From: JANSYA01 sp965243385
Lineage (GTDB): Bacteria; Spirochaetota; Leptospiria; Leptospirales; Leptonemataceae
Length of the DNA: 64,000 nt
Direction: 5' to 3'
Assembly: GCA_965243385.1 (NCBI GenBank)
Contig: CBDEUV010000002.1
Coordinates: 2,852,001-2,916,000, forward strand
The notes under the pieces are model-generated. The model saw nothing but the letters and a program-made list of their open reading frames with translations, was not told the origin of the DNA and ran no database searches. Position 1 is the stretch's first letter. Each line of letters starts with the position of its first letter. A program made the position numbers and the translations under genes. This document shows, piece after piece, positions 44,441-55,800 of the stretch.

Positions 44441-45772
44441 CCTCGCATCTTTCCGTCGAGGATGCTGGTCCATGAGGCTGTTCACGAATCGCCGATGAAA
44501 TAGAAGATCTTCATGAATGGTCTGCAGATCGATCAGAGTACATTGAAAGTCGGCAAGCCCCGGCCGACCGCCCGCAGGCGCTCGATAGGGTTCAATCAAA
44601 TCGAAACGTTTGAATTCCGAATTGATATAGGCCGGAAAGTCGGCGAAAATTTCAATCTCGCGCGCCAGGCGCGGCATCATTTCTTCGGCGAAGCCCTGGA
44701 TGGCACGGGCATGCGGGTAGATCGCTTCGAACCCATTGGGAAACAGTTGCGACGCCTGGTAGTACATCGCGTTGAGATAACTCCAGTCGCCGAAGCTATC
44801 GAGGTCTTTCTTCGCTCCCGGGTCGCGATTGGTCACTTTGACGCGCGTTCGTACGGGATGGCCGCGACGCGAAAGAGCGATATCAACCATGCGTTCGACC
44901 TGACGACAATGAAAGATCCAGTTGTCCCGGGCGCCCGAAAGGGCCGTGAGTATATTGTGCCAGGCGTGGTTTCGCAGGAGAGACGCCAGCACGGGCAGGA
45001 TTCGCGTGGGCGTAAGATAAGTACGGCGCAGGAAAGACTGGTACGTACCTCCAGAGCTGTCGTGAATGCGCCGGCTGCCGTAGATCGAATCGAGCAGCTC
45101 GGGCGTCAAAAACTTCAGCTTTAATAAAAAATAATTCGCTTCTTTGACCCAGAAGAGCCGGCGGTCCCCAGGGACCTCGAAGCAACGGCGGTCCCCAGGG
45201 ACCTCGACGCGCAGATGATACTCCCGCGGCAGGAACCCGCCCTGCAATTCGCGCGAGTTTGCGTCGAGAATTATATCGTACTCCGCCATGTCCGGATCGC
45301 CGAGCACGTCGTCGAGATGAAACACGAGCGGCAGGTCGCCGTTTAACAGGAGAGTATGCGCGGTCGGATCCCGGTCTCCGTACAGAGCGTGCCGCCCGGT
45401 CATGATATTTTCCGCGAAACCCGCGCGGCTTTCAGGCAGGAACTGAAAATCTTTGCCCGAGCTTTCGGGATGAAAGAACTCCATGCACGCGTTGAAGATC
45501 AGATGGCTGTCCGCGTTTCCGAGAAAGACGGCGCGCTGCACCGGCGAACGCAGAACATTTACGAAGGTATAGGCGATGGCGGGGGCCGGGCCGATTAAGA
45601 AATTGTGTTTGCGACGATGGCGCGCGTACGTCGAATTTCCGTAGATCAAATAGTCGGGATATTCCCCCTGCTCGCGCGCATGCCGCGCCACCGCTCGGAT
45701 ATGGTCGTCCGCCCCGGAACCGTAGTCTCCGTGGCCGCACATGACCAGCGCATCAGGAATTGCAAGAGTCAT
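44435..45772 (-). CDS. Protein of unknown function, possible nucleotidyl/glycosyltransferase-like N-terminus
   Basis: About 445 residues from the ATG at 45772 (an ATG at 45808 is an alternative). The N-terminus MTLAIPDALVMCGHGDYGSG, VFLGNADSHLIFNACMEFF and LPLVFHLDDVLGDPDMAEYD recalls the layout of GT-A type nucleotidyltransferases, but the signature glycine-rich loop is not clear, so the assignment is weak. A nine-codon tandem duplication gives EVPGDRRCFEVPGDRRLF at about residues 198-215. It starts 132 bp after the methyltransferase gene in the same direction and could be the last gene of the biosynthetic operon. Confidence 0.55.
   Translation of the reverse strand: MTLAIPDALVMCGHGDYGSGADDHIRAVARHAREQGEYPDYLIYGNSTYARHRRKHNFLIGPAPAIAYTFVNVLRSPVQRAVFLGNADSHLIFNACMEFFHPESSGKDFQFLPESRAGFAENIMTGRHALYGDRDPTAHTLLLNGDLPLVFHLDDVLGDPDMAEYDIILDANSRELQGGFLPREYHLRVEVPGDRRCFEVPGDRRLFWVKEANYFLLKLKFLTPELLDSIYGSRRIHDSSGGTYQSFLRRTYLTPTRILPVLASLLRNHAWHNILTALSGARDNWIFHCRQVERMVDIALSRRGHPVRTRVKVTNRDPGAKKDLDSFGDWSYLNAMYYQASQLFPNGFEAIYPHARAIQGFAEEMMPRLAREIEIFADFPAYINSEFKRFDLIEPYRAPAGGRPGLADFQCTLIDLQTIHEDLLFHRRFVNSLMDQHPRRKDARL
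45160..45207. repeat. 27-bp tandem duplication inside a coding region
   Basis: The 21-base unit GGCGGTCCCCAGGGACCTCG+A occurs at 45160-45180 and again at 45187-45207, period 27 bp (nine codons), keeping frame. Each unit contains the inverted repeat GGTCCC-CA-GGGACC. It encodes two copies of EVPGDRR. Confidence 0.8.
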
Positions 45773-45904
45773 GGAGGACAAAAAGGTTCGGGGATTTCGA
45801 AGACTCATTCAAGAAGAATGCGCACTCGATCGTACGATAAAAATCATTCTCAGCGAAAGGGCCTGTCGGCTATTCTCCAGGCAGGTTAGCGGTGCAGGTA
45901 AATA

Positions 45905-46855
45905 TCAGCCGGATATGTCGCCGACGAAGGCAATAAAATTCCCATAGGCACCCGCGGTCCGGTCCGCTTCCGTAATCCGGCGCAATGTAACCGGCGCGAA
46001 GTCTTCGTATCGAATCACGAATCCGGCCTGGCGGATCTGTTCGCGACAGACCGCCGGGGATTCGTATAAATAAATATGATCTTCCTGCGCCAGGTTCACG
46101 GCCATGGTCAAAAAGACTCGCCCACCCGGACGTAACGATCGACGGGCGCGGTCGAGCATCGCCGCCGGATCCAACAGGTGTTCCAGAATTTCGCATAACA
46201 CGATTGCGTCGTAAAGCTCCGATCGCGGATGGATTTCCGACGAGAATTCTCTCTGAATGGATGTATTCGCAATTCGCCCGGGCGAGACCTGCATAAAAGA
46301 GAGCATGCGGCGGATCTCATTTTCGTCCGCGTTGGGATCGAAGCCGTGCGTGACCCAATCCGGGAGTGCGTGCCCCGCCAGGGCCAGCTCATATCCGGTT
46401 CCAATACCAACGGCGGCTATACGGCCAGTGGATTTCTCGCTCAGGAGCTTTAGAAATCTACGCAGCTGTTTCATGATTTCGAATCGATGATTGGAAAATA
46501 CGATCGAAAGCAACAACGCGATGTTATAGGTCTCAGTGGAAACGACAGCGGCGGAATCTCCATAACCGTTCAAAGATCGCACAGAAGGATCCTTTGCAAA
46601 TTGCATCTGCATCTCCGCGAGCGTTTCTGTGCGTCGAATGTATCGCTCCAGATAGTCCGCGGGGAAATGCGTTTCGCAGTAGTCGATGATCGGCAGAGCC
46701 GTCTGGACCAGGGCTTCGGCGCCCTGGTTCAAAAAGACCGCCTTCGCCGAGCGCGCCATCATCGGGCTGAGCCGCTCCAGAGCCTCGAACGTTCGATTGT
46801 ACCCGGGATGTGCGCTCCGAAATTCCGCGAAGTCTTCGTTCGACGGCTCACTCAT
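45905..46855 (-). CDS. SAM-dependent methyltransferase of the polyketide operon
   Basis: 316 residues. The class I methyltransferase core lies at about 140-260: IAAVGIGTGYELALAG (motif I), HGFDPN (motif II acid), YDAIVLCEILEHLLDP and LRPGGRVFLTMAV. The N-terminal 130 residues are helical and of unknown role. Its first 8 bases overlap the 3' end of the giant synthase gene (46848-60761), so the two are translationally linked. It is probably a tailoring O-, N- or C-methyltransferase acting on the released or carrier-bound product; the target atom cannot be read from sequence. The last residues (FVGDISG) show no carrier-binding feature. Confidence 0.8.
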   Translation of the reverse strand: MSEPSNEDFAEFRSAHPGYNRTFEALERLSPMMARSAKAVFLNQGAEALVQTALPIIDYCETHFPADYLERYIRRTETLAEMQMQFAKDPSVRSLNGYGDSAAVVSTETYNIALLLSIVFSNHRFEIMKQLRRFLKLLSEKSTGRIAAVGIGTGYELALAGHALPDWVTHGFDPNADENEIRRMLSFMQVSPGRIANTSIQREFSSEIHPRSELYDAIVLCEILEHLLDPAAMLDRARRSLRPGGRVFLTMAVNLAQEDHIYLYESPAVCREQIRQAGFVIRYEDFAPVTLRRITEADRTAGAYGNFIAFVGDISG

Positions 46856-49800
46856 TGTCTTTGTCGTTTCTATTTCGCAGGAAGGCGCCCAGCGAAAATG
46901 CAGTGGAATGTCGAAACATATCGTTCAGCGTAAGCGTTTCGCCGTACCGACTCGACGCCACGAATTGCGCCGCCTGCAGCGAGTTTCCGCCCAACTCGAA
47001 AAAGTCGTCGCGGATCCCGACCGACGCCAGTCCAAGCAAAGCAGCCCACTCTGCCGCGATTCGTTCTTCGAGACCCTCAAGACCTTCGTGGTCGTTCGCG
47101 TTTGATTTCGTATCGCCCGGCGCGTTAATGGGCGCGGCGGCCTGAGCCGCGATCTTTGCGTCAATGAGCCCGCTCAATCGCTCGGCGGTAGGATTCGAAA
47201 AAATATCATTCAACGATATCTCCACCGGAAACAAAGCGCGCGACGCGAATTGCGCCGCCTGTAAGGAATTGCCTCCGCATTCGAAAAAATCGTCCGTGGG
47301 TCGCATTCGTTCCAGGTCCAGCAATTCGCCCCACAGCCGGCAGATCAACGCAGCAGTTTCTGCATCCCTTTCGGTTTGCCCGGCTTCCGCGACGCCTGGA
47401 CTTTCCGTCGGCGCCGGCGAGACTTCAGCGGCCGTCGTTTGTTCGGGAAGCTGAGCGATCACGAACGCTTTCGCTGCCTGCGCGATCAGGGCCTGGTTCA
47501 GGCGCAGACCGGCCGCGGCCGCAGCCACGAATTCTGCTGGTTCCTTCGCGTCTGTCTGGATCTGATAACTGTCCACGGCCTGCAGCGAGACCGCGGCCTC
47601 TCCCGTCAGCGCATATCCCTTTGCCGTGACGGAAGCCTCGATGGATTCCAGGAAATTCCGCGCGCGATTGTTTCGCGCTGTAGCCGTGAACTGAATGGCC
47701 AGGCGCGATTTCCCGGCCTGGATCGCCGCGCGGCCCAGGCGCCGAAACACTTCGTGTTCGACCCCTCGCCCCAGAACACGGCAGCTCAGATAGCAGGCAT
47801 GGAGCAGCAGTTCGTGTTTCTGAAAAGAGTACACGAGCAGTCCCGCGAAACCGTAATCGCCGAAGCGGTCGCTGACCCGGATCAATTCTACGTTCTTCTG
47901 CGTATGTTCTAAACGATTCTCCAGGTCTTCTCCGGCATCGCGCTGGCGGGCGAGTTCGGCGAGCTGTTCAGCCGTGAATCGTTCTCCGCTAAAATTGAAC
48001 TGGTTGGTTCTCAGGGTCAACTGGGCGGCTCGCTCTGAATTTTCGCGGCTCAGCGCTTCGGTGCTGATTTTCAGGTCCAGCTCGTTCAGAAAGGCATCGA
48101 ATGAAGGCGCCGCATCCCGCACTTCGCTTCGCCGGCGCTCCTGTACATAAAACCGCGAACGCATTGCATCCTCTTCAGTCGTTTCTGTATCGAGAAAGCT
48201 CCGCAGGCTGGCCAGAAGCGATTCACTGTGCTGCGCTTGCTCCGCGAGGGGCCACTGCAATGTCGGAATGCCGGGGATGCGCGCCGCCACTTCCGCGCAC
48301 TCGACCGCATCGTCATCGATGAACAAGAAATCGGCGGCGTTCAGATTCAGTTCGGCGGCGATCGAGAGAATTCCGGCGGATTTCAGGCCGGGCCCGATGC
48401 GGTGGGTCGTAATATCGTCCATAGCAAGCAGCATGTCGTCCCGCGCGAAGACGGCCTGAATATCAGGGACGGTGCTCTTGCTGACCAGGCACAACAGCCT
48501 GCCCGCCGCGCGTTGCTCTTTCAAAAACGTCTGTAACGATTTGTGCTGCTGATCGAACACAAGCTTATCGGGACCGTCATCGGCGGCGACGCCGCGCCAG
48601 AGTGTATGATCGCAATCCACCGCAATCGCTTTGATCGGCCGTCCGATTTTTCGATACAGCCGCCGGACGATCTTCACGGCCAGCGCATCAACAAAAGAAT
48701 CCGTGTACGGCAAATGCGCGATGCGGTCTCCGTGCGGATTATAGACTTGCGCCGGATCGCCCGCCTCCGAACGAGCAATCAAACAATCGGCCGGAAGAAG
48801 CGCGCGCAGACGTTCTTCAAACTCATTCCATTCCGATCCGAGCCGCGCTTCCAGAGCCGGTGTGGACGGACATACGACGACGAGCCAGAGTCTTTGCGGG
48901 GAGAGACGGGCCAGGGCGGCCTCAAAGTCCCGGGCGTTGTTCAAGAAGGCGGGCAGATTCTTCGGATCGGAGTCCGGCAGCCAATCGTCCGGCCGCACGA
49001 GTACGATATTCACCGAACGGTGCAGGCTCTCTTGAAATAGAAACTGCATGACCTGGGAATAGTCTTCAATCCCGACCAGCTCACGATCGACACCGGAGCC
49101 TTCCAGAAGACTTTGCAGTTTCAACAAGAGCGGATCCGCGGTGAAGGTCGCGGCCAGTTTCAGACCGAATGAAGGCGCGCTCGTCCGCTCGCGGTACATT
49201 GCCAGGATTTCGCGGAGCGGCTTCTCCGCGGCGTTCAGGGCGAGCCCGGCCAGATCGCCGAAAGATTCCATCCAGGTCGCAATGGTTTCTTCGCGATAGA
49301 GATCCGTGGAGTATTCTACATCGATTCGGACTCCCGATTCGCTCTTGATGGCTTCGAATCTTAAGTCCAGTACAGAGATATTGGCGAGATCCCGGGTCTT
49401 GTAATCGCTGCGCACGTCCAGCTCCGTTCCGAAATCCGCGCACGGATAAGCCGTTTCGTCGTGCAACAGAAAGGCCGCGTTATAAACGGGATTGCGCCCT
49501 GGACGCCGGCGGAGTTTGAGCTGCTCCACGACCTGCGCGAAGGGCGCGTGTTGATGCGCGTACGCCGCCAGCACCGTTTCCCTGACCGTTAACATGAATT
49601 CGTTCAGCGTTAGCTCTGGATCGAATTCAATGCGCAGCGGCAGAAAATTCGTAAAATCCCCCGGCATATCCTTCAGGACTTCACGATCGCGATGATTGGC
49701 CACGGTCCCCAGAATGATTTCGTCGGCGCCGGTCCATTCGTGGAATCTCAAAGCGAGCAGACTCAAAATCGACATGAACGGGGTGAGTCCGTGCTCCCGT

Positions 49801-52800
49801 CCGGCGGTCGCCAGTCGTTTCGCAAACTCGCCGTCCGGTTCCCATCTGAGCAGGCCTCCACTGTAGCTTGCGGTTTCGGGAATCGGAAAATCCGTGGGAT
49901 AATCCAGTTCCAGAGACGCGCCCTCTAAGCGCCTTTTCCAGTATCCGAGATCCGAAGCCAGACGAGCCGGATCCAGGACCTCTCGCTGGTACAGAACATA
50001 ATCGCAGTACTGAACCGCCTGCGCGTCGGAACGCTGCACGCGACCGCTTCGGTAGATTTCTCCGAGACGCGCCGCGATCAGGGACAGACTCAGGCCGTCA
50101 CAGATAATATGGTGCATCGTGATCAGCGCGATGCATTCGTCTTCCGCGATGCGTAAGAGCGTCACGCGAAACGGCGGCTGCTCCTGGAAGCGGAATGGTT
50201 CCCGGGCGTCGCTTCTAATATGCCCGTCGATCTCTCGTTGGAGCTCAGTATGATCGGACGCATCGCGGTTGGCGGCCCGGGAACGCAGATCTATGATTTT
50301 CAGCTCGGGTACGAACTCCGGCAGCAGGCGCTGGACCGGAGAACCGTCCACAACGGGAAAGCAGCTTCGCAAAATAGAATGCTCCGCGATCAATACGTGC
50401 AGGCTTTCCCGAAATCGAGCCTCGTCAAAGACGCCTTTGAAATGCAGGGCCATGGGCGTGATATAAAAGGGATTATCCGGCGCGATCTGAGCGAACAACC
50501 AGTAGGCATGCTGCGAATGCGAAAGCGGAAAATCCTGGCGCGCTTCACGCAATCGCCTGTCGCGAAAATCTTCCGGACCGTCGACCAGGGCCGCATCGTT
50601 TTCGCGAGACATCAATTCATGAAGATTCTTCGCCAGCTCGACCAGGGACTGCCCTTTCAGAAAATTCACCATCGGCACGTTCACGCCGAGATCGCGTTCA
50701 ATCCGGCGCTTGAATTCGACTGCCATCAATGAATCGAAACCCAGTTGATTCCAGGGTCGTTCCGGATCTAATTCCGCCGCGTCGAGGCGCATAATTTGCC
50801 CCAGCTGGCTTTTCGCATAATCGCCGACGATCGCGAGCTGATCATCGCGAGTCGCGCTCTGGAACTGATTCCGGTCGAATTCGTCCGATGTCGTTTCAAC
50901 AACGGATTCGCCTTCATCGGCGACGCGAAACACTTTCGAGAAAAAAGGACTGCGAGCTTTTTCCGGATTGAATTCGGCCCAGCGTTGCCAGTCGATCGGC
51001 ATTACGGCCGTCTGCGTGGCCTTCGCCTCGATCAGATATTCCAGAACCTGAATGCCCTGCTCCGGAGTAAAGCCGCCGATGCCGCGAGTGAGCTCTTCGC
51101 CTTTGTCCGCGTAGTTCTCGACCGCCATACCCACTTCGGTCCAATAGCCCCAATTGACCGCCAGAGCGCTTTCGCCGCGAGCGCGACGATAATGGGCCAG
51201 AGCGTCCATAAAGGCGTTCGCCGCCGCGTACGTCGAAAGCAACGGCGAGTTTAACACGGTCGCGCCGCTGGAGAAATATACGACGTGCTCCGTCGCCGGC
51301 AGATATTTGTGCAGATAGAACGAGCCGGAAACTTTCGCCCGATAGTCTTTTTGCAGCTGCTCGAAACTCTGATCCTCGATGGAAGCGACGTGCGAAATCC
51401 CGGCCGCGTGAATGATTCCCCGAATGGGAAACCATTCCGTATCTTCCAGACTCTGGATCGCGTTACGCACGGCGCTTTCGTCCCCGACGTCGAAACTCAA
51501 TCCCAGAACACGCGCGCCCAGGGCCTCGATCTCCAGCAGGGAGCGCAGCATTAGGCCCGTTGCATCCTCTTCGCGCGCCAGCTTTTCCCACTCGGCGCGG
51601 GGCGGCACCGGGCGGCGGCCGATCAGAATAATATGCGAAGCCTCGCGTTCCGCGAGATAACGCGCCGTTCGCAAACCGAGCGCTCCGAAACCGCCCGTGA
51701 TCATCCAGGCGCCGCCTGAGATTTTGAGCGGCGTTCGGTTCTCCGCCGGCAGGCGCCGCTTCAGACGCGCGCCCAATCGTCGACCGCTTCGAAGGCAGAC
51801 CTGTTTTTCGCCGTCGCGCGCCAGGAGCTCGTCGCTTAAACGCTCGACGGTATCAGAGACGCTGGCTCCAGGATCACAGTCGATGAGCCCACGCCAGCGG
51901 TCCTCTCGCTCCGCGTCCACACTGCGTCCGAAACCCCAGAGCGGACTCTGGGTCACGGCGGGTTCGCCTCCCTCCGGCGAAAGTGCACCGCGGCTGACAG
52001 CCCGAATTTTCGCCTGCGAATCGTTTGCGGTACACTGGAGCAGCATCAGCAGCGATCCGCAACTGATGCGCGCCGCGCGGTCGATCGAATCAGAGGGAGT
52101 CGATCCTGCGAAGAGTTCCTGGTTCGCCGGGCAGTCGAGCGTCCACATATGAACGATCTCCTGCACGGCTCCAGGCGCAAGAGCTTCCAGTTCTTCGAAC
52201 AAGCGTTCGTAATCCTCGCGGCGAGTGGGATGAATCGTGAATCGCTCCGCTTCGCGCCCGTACATTTCGCCCGGGTATACGGTATAGACCTGGTTTCCGG
52301 ATTCGCGCAGGATCCGGACGACTCCGTCGGCCACGCCCGCGGCGTCGGCGAAAATGAGCCAGTGGCCTTTCGCATCGGCGGCCGGGGAAGCCGCCGGGTC
52401 GAGAGCTTCCCAATCGATTTCATACAGCCAGTTCAGGTATCGTTTCGGAAACAGATCGATGCGCTCTTCCAGAAACTGAATACAAACGCCTTTCGCGGTC
52501 GCCACCGCTTCGCCCTCTTCGCTGTAAACGGAGACATCGCATATTTTCTTTTTGCGATCCTGTCCGTCCGCGGACGCTCTCAAACGCGCGCGGGTGAGCA
52601 ATGTTTTAGCGTCAGGCGGCCGGTGCAGGACAAAGCTTTCCATGCTATGAAACAGCGCGGCGCCGGAAAGCCCTTCCGCATTCGCGGCGAAGAGCCCGAC
52701 GGCTGCGTTCGTGGCCTGGAGGCATAGATCCAGGAACGCGGGATGGAACGAGTACTGCGAGTCTCCGGATGAAATCGCTTCGGGGAAATCGACCTGGCGA

Positions 52801-55800
52801 TAGATTTCGAATAGCGAACCAGAGTTTTTGGATTCTTTCCCCGCGTCAGGGTATTCGGCGTTTTCAGATCCGCCAACCGGGCCGTTTTTATTGTAAACGA
52901 AATCAGCCGGCGTCTGAAAACACGGGCCCCACTGAACGCCTTCCCGCGCCCACTGCTCATAGAAATCGGCTGACGGGTACGACTCGTTGGCGTTCTCGCG
53001 GACCCGGGGCCAGTCGAGAGTTTCGCCTGGATGCGCGGCCCCGTTGTGAATTTCGCCTTCGCAATGGGTCGTCCAGTTTTCTTCTCCGGTTTTTCGACTG
53101 AAGATCTGGAACGCATGCTCTCCGAATTCCGAGGGAAAGATCGCGCACTGCAGAGTGCAAACATCGTCTTCGAGGAGAAAGAGACCGTTCCGAAAACGCA
53201 TGCCCTGAATCGATAGCGTCTCATCGCGTCCGAAAGCGTCATAGGCCGCGGACAGAACGATTTCGATAAAGGCCGCTCCCGGTAGCAGCACGCTGTCCTG
53301 TGCGCGGTGGTCTCGAATCCACGGGATTGCCGGGAGGCTGATTTCCCGCTCCCAGAAATACGCCTGGCCGCGGCTGCTTCGTTTGCGTCGGTCTGCGCGG
53401 CGGCGGCCGAGTAGCGGCGTCAGGAATCCATTCGACGCCGACGCCGGCTCGCCTTCCTCCGGGGAGGAAAACCAATAGGGGCGCCGTTCGAAAGGATACG
53501 GCGGCAAATCGATCGCTGCCCCGGCAGGGTACAGGCGCTCCCAGTCGGGAAGGTGGCCGCGGACGAAGAGTTCGCCCAGCGCGTCATAAAAGTCGCGGCT
53601 GCCGTCCGAATCCCTTCGCACGGTAACGACACCGGCCGGCGCGGAATCGTCGACCGGCAGGGCCGGGAGCAAAAGCGGATGCGGGCTGACCTCAATGAAA
53701 TCACGCGGCCCTTCCGAACGGATCGCGCTGATAGTATCCCAGAAGAGAACGGGCCGGCGCATATTCTTCGACCAGTATTCGGCGGTCAATTCGGTGCCCG
53801 CTGTCAGCTGGCCGCTGACTGTTGAATAAAACGGAATCGTTCCGTCGGTCGGGCGAATGTCTGTCAGGGCATCCATGAGCTCCGGCAGAACGGGATCCAC
53901 CTGCGGACAATGGCCCGCCAGCTTGACTTTTACGAACGAGGCGTAAACGTCGCGCTTTTCCAGGTCGCCGGCAACCCGTTCCAAAACCGCAGCGTCTCCT
54001 GAAAGTACAGTCGAAGTCGGACCGTTCGTCGCCGCGATCGAAATCTGCTTCGTCAACTCCGGGTCCGTCCGCAGCAGATCTTCCGCCTCGCTGCGCCCCA
54101 GGTTGACGCTGAGCATGCGACCGCTCACGCGAGATGCGAGTCGACTGCGCGTGACGATGAGCAATGCGGCGTCTTTCAAACTCAGATGGCCGGCGACATG
54201 GGCCGCAGCGACTTCGCCCATACTGTGCCCCAGAACAGCGCCCGGCTCGATCCCCGCGAAACGCCAGAGTTTCGCCAGGGCCACCTGCATCGCGAAGATC
54301 AGCGGTTGGGCGATCTCCGCTTCGGAGAGCCGCGACTCGTCCGGCTTCGCGTACAGCTCGTCGAAGAACGACCAGTCCAGTAGCGGCTGCAATTCCGCGG
54401 CGCAGCTTTCGAGCGCCTCTCGAAAGGCCGGCTCGGCCGCGCTCAAATCGCGTCCCATGCCCGGCCACTGGGAGCCGTGTCCCGAAAAAACGAATACGGG
54501 TTTGTTCGTAATGTCGGCGGCCTTAGCAGGCGAGAGCTCCGCGGAATTACGGGCGCCCGCGCGCTGCTCCAGAAGATTGCGCAGCTCCTGGTGATCGCGA
54601 AATACAAATGCCTGACGTCGACGATGGTGGCTTCGCCGGAGCGACGCCGTATAACACAGATCGTACAACGTTAGCTTCGGTTGTTCATCGAGCAGTTGCA
54701 ATAGTTCGCGCGCGGATTGCTGCAAAGAGAATTCGCTCGCGGCGGAGAGCGGCAGGAGATAGAGGTCGCGCTCCGGCCGGTTCCGTATCGTCAGCGGCTC
54801 CGGCCGCATTTCTGACTCAGACGGCGCTTCTTCTACGATAATATGCGCCAGGGTTCCGCTGACTCCAAAGGCGCTGACGCCCGCCCGGCGGATACGGGAA
54901 TTCGGCCAGGGCGTCGGAGCGGTCGGAACCCGGGCCGGGATGCGATCCAGATCGATTCGCGGATTGGCTTCGTTAAAATGCAGATGCGGAGGAATCTCTT
55001 TATTTTGCAGGCTCAGCAGGACTTTCATGAGTCCGGCGACGCCGGCCGCGGACTCCGCGTGACCAATGGTTGTTTTGACCGAAGTGATGTACAGCGGCCG
55101 TTTCGCATCGCGGTCCTTTCCGTAGACGCCGGCCAGGGCGTTGTATTCGATCGGATCGCCCAGGGTTGTGCCCGTGCCGTGGGCTTCGACCAGATCCACG
55201 TCGTTTGGTTCTATCGCGGCGTCTGTCAGCGCTTCGCGGATCACCTTTTGCTGGGCCTGACCGTTGGGTACCGTGAGCCCGGCGGACGGCCCGTCCTGAC
55301 CCACGGCGGTTCCACGAATCACGCCCAGAATCCGATCGCCGTCGCGCCTGGCGTCCGCAAGTCGCTTGAACAAAAGCACGCCCACACCCTCGGCGCGGCC
55401 TAAACCGTCAGCCGCCGCATCGAAGGTTTTGCAACGCCCGTCGGGAGCCAGCGCACCGGCCGCCGAGAGAAATACGAAGGCGTCCGGCGCGAGAATTAAA
55501 TTCACTCCGCCGGCCAGAGCAAGGTCGCATTCCCCGTTACGAACGCTGCGAGCCGCGAGATGTATGGAAACCAGCGAAGAAGCGCAGGCCGCGTCCACGG
55601 CCATACTGGGGCCATGCAGGCCGAAGAAATAAGAAACCCTCCCGGAGACGGAATTCAGAAAGCCGCCGGTTCCGGCATAACCGTCGATCAGGCGGGCGTC
55701 GTTGTTTTTCTTCTGCAGATCATAGTAGTCGGTCATGGTGACGCCCATGTAGACGCCCGTGCGACTGCCCCGCAATCGCGCGGCCGGAATGCCCGCGCTC

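Noticed and set aside
49000..51000. Search for an NRPS adenylation domain after the condensation domain
   Set aside because: No adenylation core motifs between the C domain and the FkbH region; the extender activation role is assigned to FkbH instead.
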